Part shown: positions 10,555-22,595 of the stretch, in pieces
Position numbering within the stretch: position 1 is the stretch's first letter
Layout of the letters: every line of letters begins with the position of its first letter
Assembly (NCBI GenBank): GCA_002189035.1
Contig: NEEC01000014.1
Location: 374,501-438,500, forward strand
Reading direction: 5' to 3'
Source of the DNA: Utricularia gibba
Lineage: Eukaryota; Streptophyta; Magnoliopsida; Lamiales; Lentibulariaceae
DNA length: 64,000 nucleotides
The notes under the pieces: model-generated
Seen by the model: only the letters and a program-made list of their open reading frames with translations
Database searches by the model: none
What the model was told of the DNA's origin: nothing
Made by a program: the position numbers and the translations under genes

Positions 10555-11969
10555 TCAGACGAATCTGTTGATATAGCTTTGAAGAACTTGACGAACAATA
10601 ATCTTGTAAGTTCTTTCACTTGGATGGTAACTGTCCCAGAAGACGTACTTAGAAGTATCTGCACAGGTTCCTGCATTCCTGCACAGCCCAACCACTTCAA
10701 TGACTCCGGTTCCACAGCAGCCCCTGTCACTCACTTCAAAACCTGCAGCAGTCACAGAAAGAAGAAGCCGGTGAGAGCAGAAATATAGAGAGGTCCCCGG
10801 GTTGTTTAAGAAGTTTCAATGACCGAATTTCTGTGGGTTTTGGATGATTTGAAGCAGAGGGTCGTAGATGTCGATGAAGACAACTCTGGATTGAGGCAAG
10901 GTTTGTGTCAATGAGTCCAGAAGATGTGAGAGCTTAGAATTCAGCAACTCTGCCGCTTCATTGTACAGGTTGTTGCAATTTCTTGTCAGCCCGCCCGCTA
11001 TGGTTCTCTGAGACGGCAAACAACCGATAGATGGGATGCCTAAGAAGGCTACTCTTCGTGCTCCTAGACCGTACAGTTCCTGCGCAGAACGTAGCCGTGT
11101 TGTCAATTTCCATGAATGACCAGTACCAGAACAAAAGAAGGCCGGGGTAGCAGCCTAACCCTGATGAAAGCTGAAGCGGAGGAGGTGACAAAATCAGTGT
11201 AGGAGGCAATGTCGTAACGCAATCTCCGGTCGCTGAAACCAAAGTACGTGTTCATGAGGTCGTCGCTTCCGGCGGCCACAACATGCAAGCCATCGCTCAC
11301 AATTTGTGCAGCCCTCTGAGGGCCAACCGCACCCGCCAGCTTCTCCTTGTATGCTCTCAAATACTCCAGCTGAGCCACCAGGGGTATTGCCGCCTGCATT
11401 CATTCACAAGCATTTCTCCAGTGATGGTGTCTGTGCGTAGTCGAAAGAAGTAAAATTACGCACCGCTAGCTGAGAAGTTCGCGGGTCGAAGCCGGCTGCG
11501 CCGGAAGCAAAGCTGACTCCGGTGATGAAATCCTGCATGCTCAAATTGGGGTCCAGGTACGCCGGAACCATCTTCGTGATCCCTAGTTCTTCAGCTGCAA
11601 CACAATGCAATGCACGTCTTTCACAATAACATGCCCATCGCATACATATGTTCAGGTTTGCAGCATGCATCGAAAAGAAAGTCGGAGTGGCTCGTTACCG
11701 ATGAGGTCCGGGGGCGTTCTGCCGTTGCAAAACCTCCCCGTCGGAACCCCGCCTGGAAGATCCTTGCCATACGGCGGGAAATTCGCTTTCGCGGTGGTTT
11801 GTAGCTGATTGTTATTCCCCTGATCGACGATGGAATCGCCGTAAGCGAAAACGGCCGACGGCGGCGTCACCCCGGCCGGAAACCTTACCCTCCCATCACA
11901 AGAATCCAGCTTCATGCACACCAAAACGATGACCAAAAACCATCCCCCGCTCGGGAATCGGAATCCCAT
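10555..11969 (-). CDS. GDSL esterase/lipase (EXL-like), secreted
   Basis: Five exons (11699-11969, 11464-11594, 11160-11393, 10824-11079, 10555-10742) give 359 residues, the usual length for plant GDSL lipases. A signal peptide is likely (WFLVIVLVCMKLDSCDG). Block I reads V-F-A-Y-G-D-S-I-V-D-Q-G-N-N-N with the catalytic Ser. The GVSFASGAAGFD segment follows in exon 2. Exon 3 holds the D-D-L-M-N-T-Y block, exon 4 LGARRVAFLGIPSIGCLPSQ, and exon 5 GCCGTG and Y-V-F-W-D-S-Y-H-P-S-E with the catalytic Asp and His. The set is complete, so the enzyme is presumably active. The closest subgroup appears to be the EXL type (apoplastic or pollen-coat lipases), an inference from the motif wording. Introns are short (about 80-105 bp). 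Confidence 0.93.
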
Positions 11970-12582
11970 CTTCCGATGAGCTGATGAATATCTGTTTCCT
12001 CAGCAGTTGAGGCAGGATTTAAGTTGCATTTAAAGCCAACTCCCATGGTGACACCAGAGAGACCGGCCGGTTCATGGCGACGGGCTGCTCTTCCCCGTGA
12101 GAGGCGACCACTTTTCCAATAACTTTTGTGCTTATTCCCCCCCCCCCCCCCCCTCTCATTATACATCCATTATTCCACTGTACCGGTCCCCAACGGCAAC
12201 GAAGAAGAAGGTGAATACCGTCTTGTTATTCTTCTTTTATCCAGAAACACAAGCAACGGCAACATACTCCATGTCTTGATGCCTTTCTTTTTCTTTTTTT
12301 ACAGCAGCTGAGGCATGGAAATGAAAATTATTAAAATTAATATCCACATAATTTCATAATTCTGAGAGTTTATCGTGCAGCTTTTACTATAAATACCAAG
12401 GCATACGTATCGACACAATTATAGAAAGGAGGCAGCCGCCGGCTGCGCTTTAAGGCAAAGGACCAGGTTTTAGTGTGGTTTCCTAAATTATTATTACTAT
12501 TATTTGGTGTTAGAAACGTAATTAAAATTAATAAATATATTCATTATTTTGGCCACGGTTATTCTGCACCATGCCGTGAAAT
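11970..12582. other. Spacer with a C17 homopolymer
   Basis: Promoter side of the GDSL gene on the left, and the 3' flank of the uncharacterised minus gene on the right. It holds a run of 17 C at 12137-12153 and AT-rich sequence after 12300. No gene seen. Confidence 0.5.
12137..12153 (+). repeat. Poly-C tract (17 C)
   Basis: Seventeen uninterrupted C, unusual in an AT-rich plant spacer. A run this long is often mis-sized in assemblies. Confidence 0.85.
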
Positions 12583-13378
12583 TTATTTCCTCTTCATTTT
12601 CATTTTCATTTTCATTTTCATTTTCCTATGTCTCCTGGCCTCAGCGGCCACCGCCTTGCTTTCATCGGCGATGCCTATTCTAACATCAAACAGCTCCGAT
12701 TTGAACCCCGCCATCTCCGGAGCAGGGGCATTGGGGTCTAAACCGAGAGGGAAGCGCGAGCGGACCGGTGGGTGACAGGGTGAACCGGCAGGAGACCGTT
12801 TGTGAGTGGGGCTGATGATATCCAATCCACGTTTGTGCGAGAGTTCCGGTGTGAGCAAGATGGCTTGGCTGCGCTTTTCCGGGCATCCCTCCAAGGGATT
12901 CTTCTGGGAAAAGGAAGATCAAGAAAACAAGAAGGGTGAATGATTGGTCCCGGAAACAACGGTAATTTAACCAATCAAGACGTGATTTCAGCGAATATAC
13001 GTATCAAGAAATCCCGAGGAAATCGCGATCAGCTAACGATTCGCCGGTAGATACCTTGGGATTTACATTGGAATCGCCTGGGGGAAACGAGAAGGGCGAA
13101 TTAGGGCTGCCAGCGGAACTGCATTTGTTCTCTGTTGGGGCGGCGACGACCTTCGGTACTGTTTCTTGGATTAGCGGCGGGGAAGGAAGTGGCGGCGGAT
13201 CAAATTTGAGGCAACAACTCCTCAACCTCTTCGCTCCCCAGACCGATTTCTCTTTCCGTCGAATAGATAAAATCAAGCGAGGAAGATCAGCAAGAATTGC
13301 GGCGGCTTCGAGTTCATCCGCCGAAAACTGGCTCAAACAGCATTTACCGTCACCGCCGGTGTGGACCCCCTCCTCCAT
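12583..13378 (-). CDS. Uncharacterised plant protein with Lys-Met repeat tail
   Basis: Two exons, 13055-13378 and 12583-12903, join in phase 0 (donor AAG/GTATCT, acceptor TTTCCCAG) to give 214 residues. The N-terminal part has a conserved-looking helix, FSADELEAAAILADLPRLIL. A WGAKRLRS basic patch and Pro/Ser-rich low-complexity sequence follow. Exon 2 is Pro- and Lys-rich. The C-terminus is K-M-K-M-K-M-K-M-K-M-K-R-K, encoded by five CATTTT units. I recall similar N-terminal helices plus WGxKRxRS in uncharacterised plant nuclear proteins but cannot assign a function. No membrane segment or signal peptide. The start was chosen because it is the first ATG with the conserved helix 16 residues in. 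Confidence 0.6.
12595..12624 (-). repeat. Coding microsatellite (CATTTT)x5
   Basis: Five perfect CATTTT units lie inside the last exon of the uncharacterised minus-strand gene and are read as alternating Lys-Met codons. The unit length is a multiple of three, so changes in copy number would keep the frame. Confidence 0.9.
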
Positions 13379-13846
13379 CGGCGTAGACTCCTACGCAGTC
13401 TGGTTTCTTTTCCTCCTTGGGCTGAGAGGAGTATTGGTTAGGGAGGCAGATTAGATTCAGAGAGTTAAATATTATATATAGTTAACTGACAGAACGACAT
13501 ACTTTTCAAGACCCTTTAGAAACTATCATTTAAAATATTTATTAATGGTTTTGCTCATGGTTATTAACTCATTTCAAATATTAAACCCGAACGTTATCCC
13601 GACAATATTTTCCTTTTGAAATAAAAAAAAATTATACTTTTTGTATTCAGGGATCAGATTGGCAAAAATTGGAGTGCCCAATTGTCGTAACACAGGCTTG
13701 GGGCGGACACCCTTCTCGCATGTTTACAATGCGAGCACTGACCGCACATCATATCCCCTTTAAACTTGCCTGAAGGATCATGCGTTTGCAGTATAAAAAA
13801 TAGATATTTATAGTCGCTAGTAGATGCAACTTGAGTGTTCGCTTCC

Positions 13847-13871
13847 GATGTGGGATTTCATTTCCCACATC
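13847..13871. repeat. Perfect hairpin, 9-bp arms
   Basis: GATGTGGGA and TCCCACATC flank a 7-base loop. Hairpins with this wording are frequent near ends of plant non-coding repeats, so it may mark a degraded mobile element. No target duplication was found. Confidence 0.5.
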
Positions 13872-14843
13872 AGATTCGCGTTGGGTCTTTAGTCCATTCA
13901 GCTGAAGAATTGGAATTTTCATCGCGTCAGTTGGTATAATACCACAAAACAAGGGCAAAATCGCTGTTGAATTGATTACAACCAGCACCTCCGTATCGGA
14001 ATCTAAAATGGAGTGGCACTCGTAGCAGCCCGTGAGCTTCCGGGGCTGCACGCTCCTGTGAGAAGTGACAGCGGATGATCAGGAATGTGTAAAGGAGGTA
14101 TATTTAGGTTACGTGGTCAATTGGTGGGATTGGGAACTGGAATCTTCCATTTGGTTTCAGGTGAGCAAATTGATGACGTTGTCCCGCGAAGATGGTGATG
14201 CCTTTTTGAGTTTGTTGCAAGGCGTCGAAGATTTGTTTGGTTTGAGTAAAACAGCAAAGACATAAAAGTCTTGTGTTTCACACCAGGGGCTTCCTTGGTG
14301 AACATATCATTTATCCTATCGCCATATGAATCAATAAAGCTTGGGTTTTTCAATATGAGACTTGACAGTGTTGACTGGTGGAAGAACCAACAGGGGAGAC
14401 AGTGAACTCGGGAAACAAATAGTACAAACCATGTATCATGTTGGAGTTTTGGCTGTCTGAAAAATGTATTGAATTGCTAATGTGATGTTTGCCTGTTTTT
14501 GCGGTGCAGAAGAAGGGAAGGCAGCTGGAGATTCTCCTTAGCGCCGAAAACCACATACCCTTTGCAGCCTACAGAACTTTAATGTTAAATCACGGAGTAT
14601 CTTCTGTCTTGTGTTGCTGGGCATGGTGAAGCCATGTTGGGTTTCAACGAACACTAAACGCAGCAGAGTCTGATGGCGATCAGTTGGATATTGAAGTGGA
14701 AGCCGAAGGAACGCATGCTTCTTAGTCTAAGTCATTTTCGAGATATGATTTAGCTTCTGCTAAGCCAAAGGAGCAGAAGACATGTTGAATAACATTAGCA
14801 GTCTCCATTGCAGCTGCAATCCCAACATTTTTGTGAGAAAGCC

Positions 14844-15086
14844 TCACGAACCAGCTACTGCAACGTATGCTTCACCGCCATAGCCCAGACTCTCAGAAAT
14901 GGAAGGCCCTGCAGTCATTTCACCCTGAGGCGTGGCGAGACCTGGATCATCTGCTGCCATCTTGTCTGCTCCCCCTAGGTGAGTTTTCACATTGGATGTG
15001 ATGGGGCCAACCGGGACCGGTTTGGATTTTACGGGTTGAATTGACCCGGATATGCCTCCATCAAACTTCAAAGTCCACTGGACCAC
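14844..15086 (-). other. Possible short coding exon, family unknown
   Basis: An 80-codon minus-strand frame, from a GTG-type start to a TGA at 14844, reads like folded coding sequence (for example FDGGISGSIQPVKSKPVP and THLGGADKMAADDPGLATPQ). It has a Gly/Pro/Asp-rich composition and no low-complexity runs. Its upstream end (about 15074) follows a CAG that could be a splice acceptor, but I found no convincing upstream exon. It may be the last exon of a small gene or a remnant of one. No function can be given. Confidence 0.25.
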
Positions 15087-15745
15087 CCAATTCGTGTTTT
15101 AATGAACACCAAGTAGCCTGCGTACTACACTTAGCTAACCGTCCACTCGGCTCATGATCCCAATTTTCAATACCTTTGCGTGCCACCATCTACCAACACT
15201 ACAACCATCCTTGTCCATAAATGTAAATACACATTGCATCCAGGACTCGTCACTCTATCGTATGCCGTCTGTAATAAATTTGTTTATATTTCTAAACAAA
15301 CGTATTTTTTGATATACATATGATTTATAAAATATTCCTACAATTTTATCATATAATATTTTTGAAAATATATTTTTAATTATATATATGACAACAACTT
15401 AAATATATCATTAATTAACCATGATTTATCATTCTATCATAAGATAGTTTTGGTTTCAAGAAGGTCCAAGATCACATCTTCCTTTTCACCTTCACATAGG
15501 GTAATATGTAGTAAATCATTTTGGGAATCTTAAAAATGCTTCGTGGCACATGAACAAAAGGTCTTGCATTGGGAGACAGATACCCCAAAACTTGAAAGCA
15601 AGTGGAATGATGATGACATTTCTTTTACATGTACAAGGGCTGCATTTGGCGCTACCAAAAATTCCACTTGTTGCAAAAAAGCACCCACCAAGCAAGCGGA
15701 TAATGAACAGGATATCGAGCCGAAATCTGATGCTCAGGTAGAGCG

Positions 15746-16559
15746 TCAGCAAAAAGCTCCCCTGGAGCTGGGTGGAAGAATCTCAGGAACAGTAAACAAG
15801 TTTTCTTCACTCTCCATCCATTTTTGGTCCAACCCCGTCATCTCTGGGATCTGGATCTGGATCTGGTTCTGGTTCTCGGTTGGTATGAGATCAAAACCCC
15901 AGAAGGGTTCTTTGTCTCCTTCCTCTGCAACCTGAAAGAAGTTTCAGACTTTCACTCTTTTCTCTACTGGAAAAATCGAGTTCGAAATATCTGGCAAAGA
16001 AAAAGGCAACAACCTTGGAGGACTGATATGAAGAAGATTCGAGAAAATCGTCAACTCGCCACCCAGGAAGCGTATTGATGAAGTACTCTGAAATGCTACT
16101 CGTTGACACAGTTGCCGGGGGCGGAGATCTTTTGCGTTTTTGGGTGGCTACTAATTCAGGGGAGGTTTCGATTCCAACTCCGGTCAACAGGAACCTCGCG
16201 TGTTTCCTCGTCAATTCGTTCACTTGATGCATCTGCGAATCGCAACCCCTGCATAGAATCGTTCGATCTTCTTGGCAAAACAGCAAGGCCCTTTTCTCCT
16301 GCCAGAAACAGTTCAACAAACCTCAAGGCACTCCAAAGAACCCAACTCTGATTTCAGGGGAGGAGTACTTTACCTTGCAGATATCGCAGATAGGAGATTT
16401 TCCCGAGGGGGGACGGCGGAGGGCGAGGCGGCTGTGCTTCCCCGCGAGTTTATTGGCGCAGTGGACTGTGCTGTCGCAGGAGGCGCAGAGGACGGCCTCG
16501 TCGGCGATGCAGAGCACCGCGGCTTCCTCTCGCGTACAAACATCGCAGAGAATTTTCAT
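15746..16559 (-). CDS. Double B-box zinc finger transcription regulator (BBX20/21/22-like)
   Basis: Three exons (16374-16559, 16014-16298, 15746-15931), all phase 0, give 218 residues. B-box 1 (residues 5-45, CDVC...CASCDSTVHCANKLAGKH) and B-box 2 (from about 58, CDIC...CRGCDSQMHQVNELTRKH) are complete zinc-binding modules. The second is split by intron 1. No CCT domain follows, placing it in the double B-box group. The segment S-I-S-E-Y-F-I-N-T-L-P-G-W-R-V-D-D-F-L is typical of BBX20/21/22. The end contains FTVPEI..PPSS. Members of this group act in light signalling with HY5 and COP1 during photomorphogenesis. Exact orthology is inferred. The C-terminus after FTVPEI ends quickly (RGAFC) and could vary. 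A short GATCCA/GGTTCT repeat in exon 3 encodes an Asn-Gln/Ile-Gln run. Confidence 0.88.
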
Positions 16560-17489
16560 TGTGCAACATTCAGAGCGGAAAGCCGACAGATGTGCAGACA
16601 GAGATGCGCATCTATGCAAAGAAGCAGCCAAGGACACCGCTTTATCCAATTTAATATATATGCCCCCAGCCCACTCCGCTTTAACGACGGAGTGCCTATT
16701 GTTGTACAAGTTGCATAAAGATGTGTACTTCCTTGTTTTCAATTATGTCATTATCATTATTATTTTTGTATTTTTATTCTGTCGTATTAAATGATAAAAA
16801 GCAATGCATATTGTATTGATAAATCATTTTCAAAATGAAATTAGAATTTTTATTGAACACGTAATTATTCTAATGATTTGGATTTTTTCAAACGAAATAA
16901 ATAATTTAAATAAGTATTTTGATCCATTGATGACAAGTGGCATAGTTTTATATGGGTGATAGAAAAATATTTAAAATGTTTTTTATTTTATATTTTATTA
17001 GAAGTATTTATCGAAAATTATTTTAAAAAATAGAAAAAGAGTTTTAATAGTTAATTGAGCTTTTTGACGCATGAGTTTGGGCCACCGACAAAATGGCCCA
17101 GAATGAATAAAAGGATAGCCCATTTGCTTAGGAAATTTAAAAAAATGAAAAAGAAAAAAAAGCAAGGGAGAGTTGACGCAACAATGAGTTCACTCGACGA
17201 ATAAGAATTAAGAAGAGAGTCCTTACAGCCGTATCCCAATTCCAAATCTGAGACTTGAAGAATGGAGGATGCGCAATCCCCGTTAACGCCGACTGCGGGT
17301 TGATTTTATGGATCGGAAGCGGAGAAGTAGCTCAGCCTCACTCGCCTGAACTACTCGCCGCCTTGAGATCACAGTTTTTACGCCGATCGAGTGATTCGGA
17401 AGTCGCTTCCTCTGATTGCGTATCTGGGTGCTTGTATTTTTCTTGGATTTTTTTTATCAGTTCCGGCAGGCCTGTGAGGGGTTTGCGAG
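16560..17489. other. Divergent promoter region of BBX and alpha-COP genes
   Basis: The two genes are transcribed away from each other across 930 bp. The middle (16740-17060) is very AT-rich. 17220-17489 is probably the alpha-COP 5' UTR. No other gene is supported. Confidence 0.55.
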
Positions 17490-20400
17490 ATGTTGACCAA
17501 ATTTGAGACGAAGAGCAACAGAGTGAAGGGACTGAGTTTCCATCCTAAGAGGCCATGGATCCTGGCGAGTCTTCACAGCGGGGTGATTCAGCTCTGGGAT
17601 TATCGCATGGGCACGCTCATTGATCGGTTTGAAGAGCATGAGGGACCGGTTCGAGGCATTCACTTCCATAAATCGCAGCCGCTTTTCGTTTCCGGAGGTA
17701 AGAATCATTTTCGATAAACTTCTTTACAAAAGATGTTTGGATTTTTTTTTTCGGTTGATTTTTTGTCGATCTGCTTAGATTTGCTTGTATTGTTCATTGA
17801 TTTAGTAATGCTGATACCGGCTTATGTTTTCCTCTTTGTTAGTGTTGATTCAATATTGTATCGGTAGGCTGATTTTACTTCCTTGGTGAATCAGAATGCA
17901 GTTTCATGGGTTGTATATTAGTTTGACTTAATGAACATGTTTTTGATTCTGTAGGTGATGATTACAAAATCAAGGTGTGGAATTACAAGTTGCACCGTTG
18001 TCTATTTACTCTTCTGGGCCATCTTGATTATATAAGGACAACACAGTTTCATCACGAGTATCCTTGGATAGTTAGTGCTAGTGATGATCAAACGATAAGG
18101 TTATGGAACTGGCAGTCACGAACTTGCCTTTCTGTACTAACTGGACATAATCATTATGTCATGTGTGCCTCATTCCATCCCAAAGAAGATTTGGTTGTTT
18201 CAGCGTCTCTGGATCAGACAATTCGTGTTTGGGACATTGGTGCCTTGAAAAAGAAGTCTGTATCGCCAACTGATGATGGCCTGCGGCTGCCTCAAATGAG
18301 CACTGATTTATTTGGTGGGATTGATGCTGTCGTGAAATATGTTCTAGAAGGCCACGATCGAGGGGTGAACTGGGCTTCTTTCCATCCTACTCTTCCTCTG
18401 ATTGTCTCTGGGGCAGATGACCGCCAAGTTAAGATCTGGCGCATGAATGGTATGAAAATTTTATGCTTTTCCATGCGCTATACATGTGATTGATTGACTA
18501 CTCTTCTCAGTTAAATTGCTTAATATATTCTTGTGAATTGAAACTTCTAGCACTAATTATGCATTAACTATGTTTCAGATACTAAGGCTTGGGAGGTTGA
18601 TACTTTGAGAGGACACATGAACAATGTTTCTTGTGCATTGTTTCATTCTAGACAGGATATTATTGTATCAAATTCAGAAGACAAGAGCATTAGAGTCTGG
18701 GATGCTACCAAAAGAACCCTTTTGCAGACCTTCCGCAGGGAGCATGACAGGTTTTGGATCTTAGCAGCCCATCCTGAAATGAGTCTCCTGGCTGCAGGTC
18801 ATGACAGTGGCATGATAGTTTTTAAGTTGGAAAGAGAACGCCCTGCCTTTTCTGTAAGTGTTGATTCAGTGCTCTATGTAAAGGAAAGGTTTTTGCGCAG
18901 CTTTGACTATTCAACCCAGAAAGATTCTCAGTTGATGCCAATTCGCCATCCTGGTTCCAACAGTTTAAATCAGGGCCCTCGGACTCTTTCTTACAGTCCA
19001 ACAGAAAATGCTGTATTGGTTTGCTCGGACACGGATGGTGGTTCTTATGAACTCTATGTGGTGCCCAAAGATGGTAGTAGTAGAGGTGACAGTGTGCAAG
19101 ATGCCAAAAAGGGTAGTGGGGCGTCGGCGGTTTTTATAGCCAGAAATAGGTTTGCTGTGCTTGAGAAATCCACCAGTCAAGTTGTGGTTAAGAATCTCCG
19201 AAATGAAATCGTAAAGAAGTGTGCTCTACCCATGGCTACTGATGCTATTTTTTATGCTGGAACTGGAAATATACTGTGTAAAACAGACGATAGGGTAACA
19301 CTTTTTGATCTTCAGCAGAGGATTGTTCTTGGGGATCTTCAGTCATCTTCTGTTAGGTTTGTGGTTTGGTCTCAAGATATGGAAAATGTTGCTTTACTTA
19401 GTAAGCACTCTATTGTTATAGCAGATAAAAAGCTTGCACATCGCTCCACTTTACATGAAACTATTCGTGTCAAGAGTGGAGCCTGGGATGATAATGGTGT
19501 TTTCCTATATGCCACCCTGACTCATATAAAATATTGCCTTCCTAATGGTGATAATGGGATTATCAAGACACTAGATGCCCCAGTGTATATTACTAAAATA
19601 TATGGAAACACTATCTTTTGTTTGGACAGAGATGGTAAAAACCGCCCTATTATTATTGATTCGACAGAGTACATATTCAAGCTGTCTCTTCTGAGGAAGA
19701 GATATGATCAGGTAATGAACATGATAAAAAATTCGGATTTGTGTGGACAAGCCATGATTGCTTATCTTCAGCAGAAGGGCTTCCCTCAAGTAGCCCTCTA
19801 TTTTGTGAAGGATGAGAAACTTCGATTTGACTTGGCAATTGAAAGTGGTAACATTGAGAAAGCTCTTGAATCTGCTAAAAAAATTGACAATAAAGATCAC
19901 TGGTATAAATTGGGGGTGGAGGCTCTTCGACAGGGAAATGCAGGAATTGTTGAGTATGCTTACCAAAAAACAAAGAACTTGGAGAGACTCTCTTTTCATT
20001 ATCTGATAACTGGTAATCTAGAAAAGTTGTCAAAAATGATGAAAATTGCTGAGGTGAAGAATGATGTCATGGCTCAGTTTCATGATGCACTCTACCTTGG
20101 TGATATACAAGAGCGAGTTAAGCTTCTGGAGACTGCCGGGCATTTGCCCCTTGCTTATATAACAGCTTCACTGCATGGGCTTCGAGATGTAGCCGATCGA
20201 TTAGCTGCTGAATTGGGAGAAAATACTCCTACCCTGCCTGAAAGGAGGAAAGCTTCTCTTTTACTACCCCCTAGTCCAGTAGCTTGTGCTGCAGATTGGC
20301 CTTTGCTAATGGTTACTAAAGGCATATTTGAGGGTGGCCTTGACAATACAGTCAAAGATGCAGATGAAGATTTTGAAGACGTTGCTGCAGATGCTAACTG

Positions 20401-21522
20401 GGGAGAGGCATTGGATGTTGGAGAAGTCGATCACATCCCTGATGGTGAGTTTACCGTGGTTGAAGAGGATGTGAACAAAGAGAATGATGAAGAGGGCGGA
20501 TGGGAGCTTGAGGATCTGAATTTGCCTCCTGCAGAGACTCCAAGGACTGCTCCAAATGGAAGGTCATCACTGTTTATTGCACCCACCCCTGGCATGCCAG
20601 TCAGCCAGATTTGGGTCCAGAAATCATCCCTGGCTGCTGAACATGCAGCTGCAGGGAACTTTGAAACGGCAATGCGCTTGTTGAATCGTCAGCTTGGAAT
20701 TCTCAATTTTGCTCCACTGAAGTCACTGTTTGTTGATCTTCAGTTGGGAAGCCACAGCTACTTGCGTGCTTTTTCTTCAGCACCAGTGATCTCCACTGCA
20801 GTCGAGAGGTGGAATGAATCGGCAAGTCCCAATGTGAGAGGCCCTCCTGCTCTTGTGTTCAGTTTCTCTCAGTTAGATGATAAGCTCAAGGCTGGTTACA
20901 AGGCTACAACCGCGGGGAAGTTTTCTGAAGCTCTTAAACATTTCTTGTCTATTCTTCACACAATTCCACTGATCGTTGTTGAAACACGGAGGGAGGTTGA
21001 AGAAGTCCGGCAACTGATTACCATAGCGAAGGAATATGTTCTTGGTCTACAGATGGAGCTCAAGAGGAGGGAGTTGAAGGGGATCCTGTTCGGCAGCAAG
21101 AACTTGCAGCTTATTTCACTCATTGCAACCTGCAGCTGCCGCACCTGAGGCTCGCTCTTCTCAACGCCATGACAGTTTGCTTCAAGGCAAAGAATCTCAG
21201 CACTGCTGCCCACTTTGCTCAGCGCCTTCGTGATACAAATCCAACAAATGAGAATCATGAAAAAACAGCTCGTCAGGTTCTACAGGCTGCGGAGAAGAAC
21301 ATGACGGATGCCACACAGCTCAACTACGACTTCAGAAATCCTTTTGTGGTTTGCGGAGCCACATATGTGCCGATTTACCGCGGGCAGAAAGATGTAGCTT
21401 GCCCTTACTGCACCACCCATTTTGTTCCTTCTCAGCAAGGACAATTGTGTGCCGTATGTGATCTCGCGACCGTGGGAGCCGATGCAGCTGGCCTGTATTG
21501 TTCTACATCACAGAGAAGATGA
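17490..21522 (+). CDS. COPA: Coatomer subunit alpha (alpha-COP), with a one-base frameshift
   Basis: Exons 17490-17697, 17955-18449 and 18579-21522. The start [19 protein letters not shown] is the canonical alpha-COP N-terminus. Six or more WD40 repeats ([37 protein letters not shown] and others) occupy about residues 1-300. The coatomer WD-associated and helical regions follow, then an acidic linker ([12 protein letters not shown]). The COPI C-terminal domain ends with paired cysteines CPYC...CAVC. The large COPI coat subunit mediates Golgi-to-ER retrieval and binds KKxx cargo. The frame breaks after residue 1068: at AAGGGGATCCT (21077-21087) one base is missing. The frame 21079-21522 continues the protein perfectly, and one restored base gives 1215 residues, the normal length. 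This is probably a sequencing error, not a pseudogene. Confidence 0.95.
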
Positions 21523-22595
21523 TGGATCACACCTTGCAATTCTTTTAGTTCATGCGACCCTTTAAGCCCTACAGAGGGTGTGCAGGTGAGACAAAGTGCA
21601 TAGTTTTGTGCCATCAGGCGCAGCTCATATATCTGTTGAGTGTGTACTCTACTTTTTTTCACCTCTTGTGGCCCGTTCTCGCTCTGCACTCTTTTATTTG
21701 GTTAAAACTTGAAAGTAACTACAGTCTTGGTTGTCATTGAGTTATGTAAGGCTTAGTGAAGTTACATTCTCCACATTTGTGTTGTTCGTTCTGTCATGGC
21801 TACAGATTAGTGGGCTTCAGGTTCATGGCTGAACCCTGAACACAACAAAACACACAAGGCAGAAAACAGAGAGCTAAGTCGCATGCCACTTTGTTATTTC
21901 GATGCATGCTGATAGAAGTATATAATAACCCTTATCCCTGCACTGCTCTCATCCCATCCTTTTTGCAAACAAACGTGTAGCGGGAGAAGATACAATTTAT
22001 ATAAGGAGGGAGCTGGGCCTATCCCAGTACAACAGAGTTTAAGGTTGAACTTCACCGGAGTCCTAGTTGGGAGGCAACAGGGGAGCCAAGTGGTGCCACG
22101 AGCAGGGTTCTCAAGGTACAGGCAAAGGCATTCTGGATCAAAAAGTTCAATGCATTTCAGTTTTAGATCAGTCTACTAAAGAACAAACGCGAATATCAAT
22201 TGAGTTCAAAGTCAAGGTCAGCACCACAGACCAACATAACTAAAGAAACACTCCAACTCTAGCCTCTAAGAAAAGCCTGCTGTTTGCTACTTTATCATGT
22301 CGTATCTAAGCTTAACAAGTAACCCATGGCAGATCAATCCATACTGTAAATAAACCAACACATCAACCAAAATTCAACCCATAAGTGTCCTAATATAAGC
22401 GACCGTGAACTGAATTTTACAGCCAGTGAACCAAGAAATATTCTTCCATCAATCCATAATCACAGCCTTTTACTGTAATTTAAACCAACGTAAAGTAAAG
22501 AGTAAACAACATTAGGAGCTTCGACAAACCTCAGATGAAATCCTTGTAACTCCATCGGGCAGCAAAGTTGGTATCTTTCCAACAAACCGAACAAG
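21523..22595. other. Spacer between convergent alpha-COP and LON-domain genes
   Basis: 3' UTRs of both genes are expected here. No ORF of note beyond short ones at 21432-21740. Nothing recognisable. Confidence 0.5.

Larger units (their letters stand above)
13379..15745. other. Long spacer, mostly no recognisable gene
   Basis: AT-rich near 13480-13630. It holds a hairpin at 13847-13871 and a GC-rich one near 14022-14048. Short ORFs occur at 14065-14265 (+) and 14117-14353 (-) without features. A possible exon at 14844-15086 (-) is listed separately. 15260-15460 is very AT-rich. The last part, to 15745, is probably the 3' flank of the BBX gene. Confidence 0.4.

Noticed and set aside
15543..15935. 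130-codon plus-strand ORF overlapping the BBX gene
   Set aside because: The BBX exon 3 on the minus strand continues the conserved protein; this frame is antisense.
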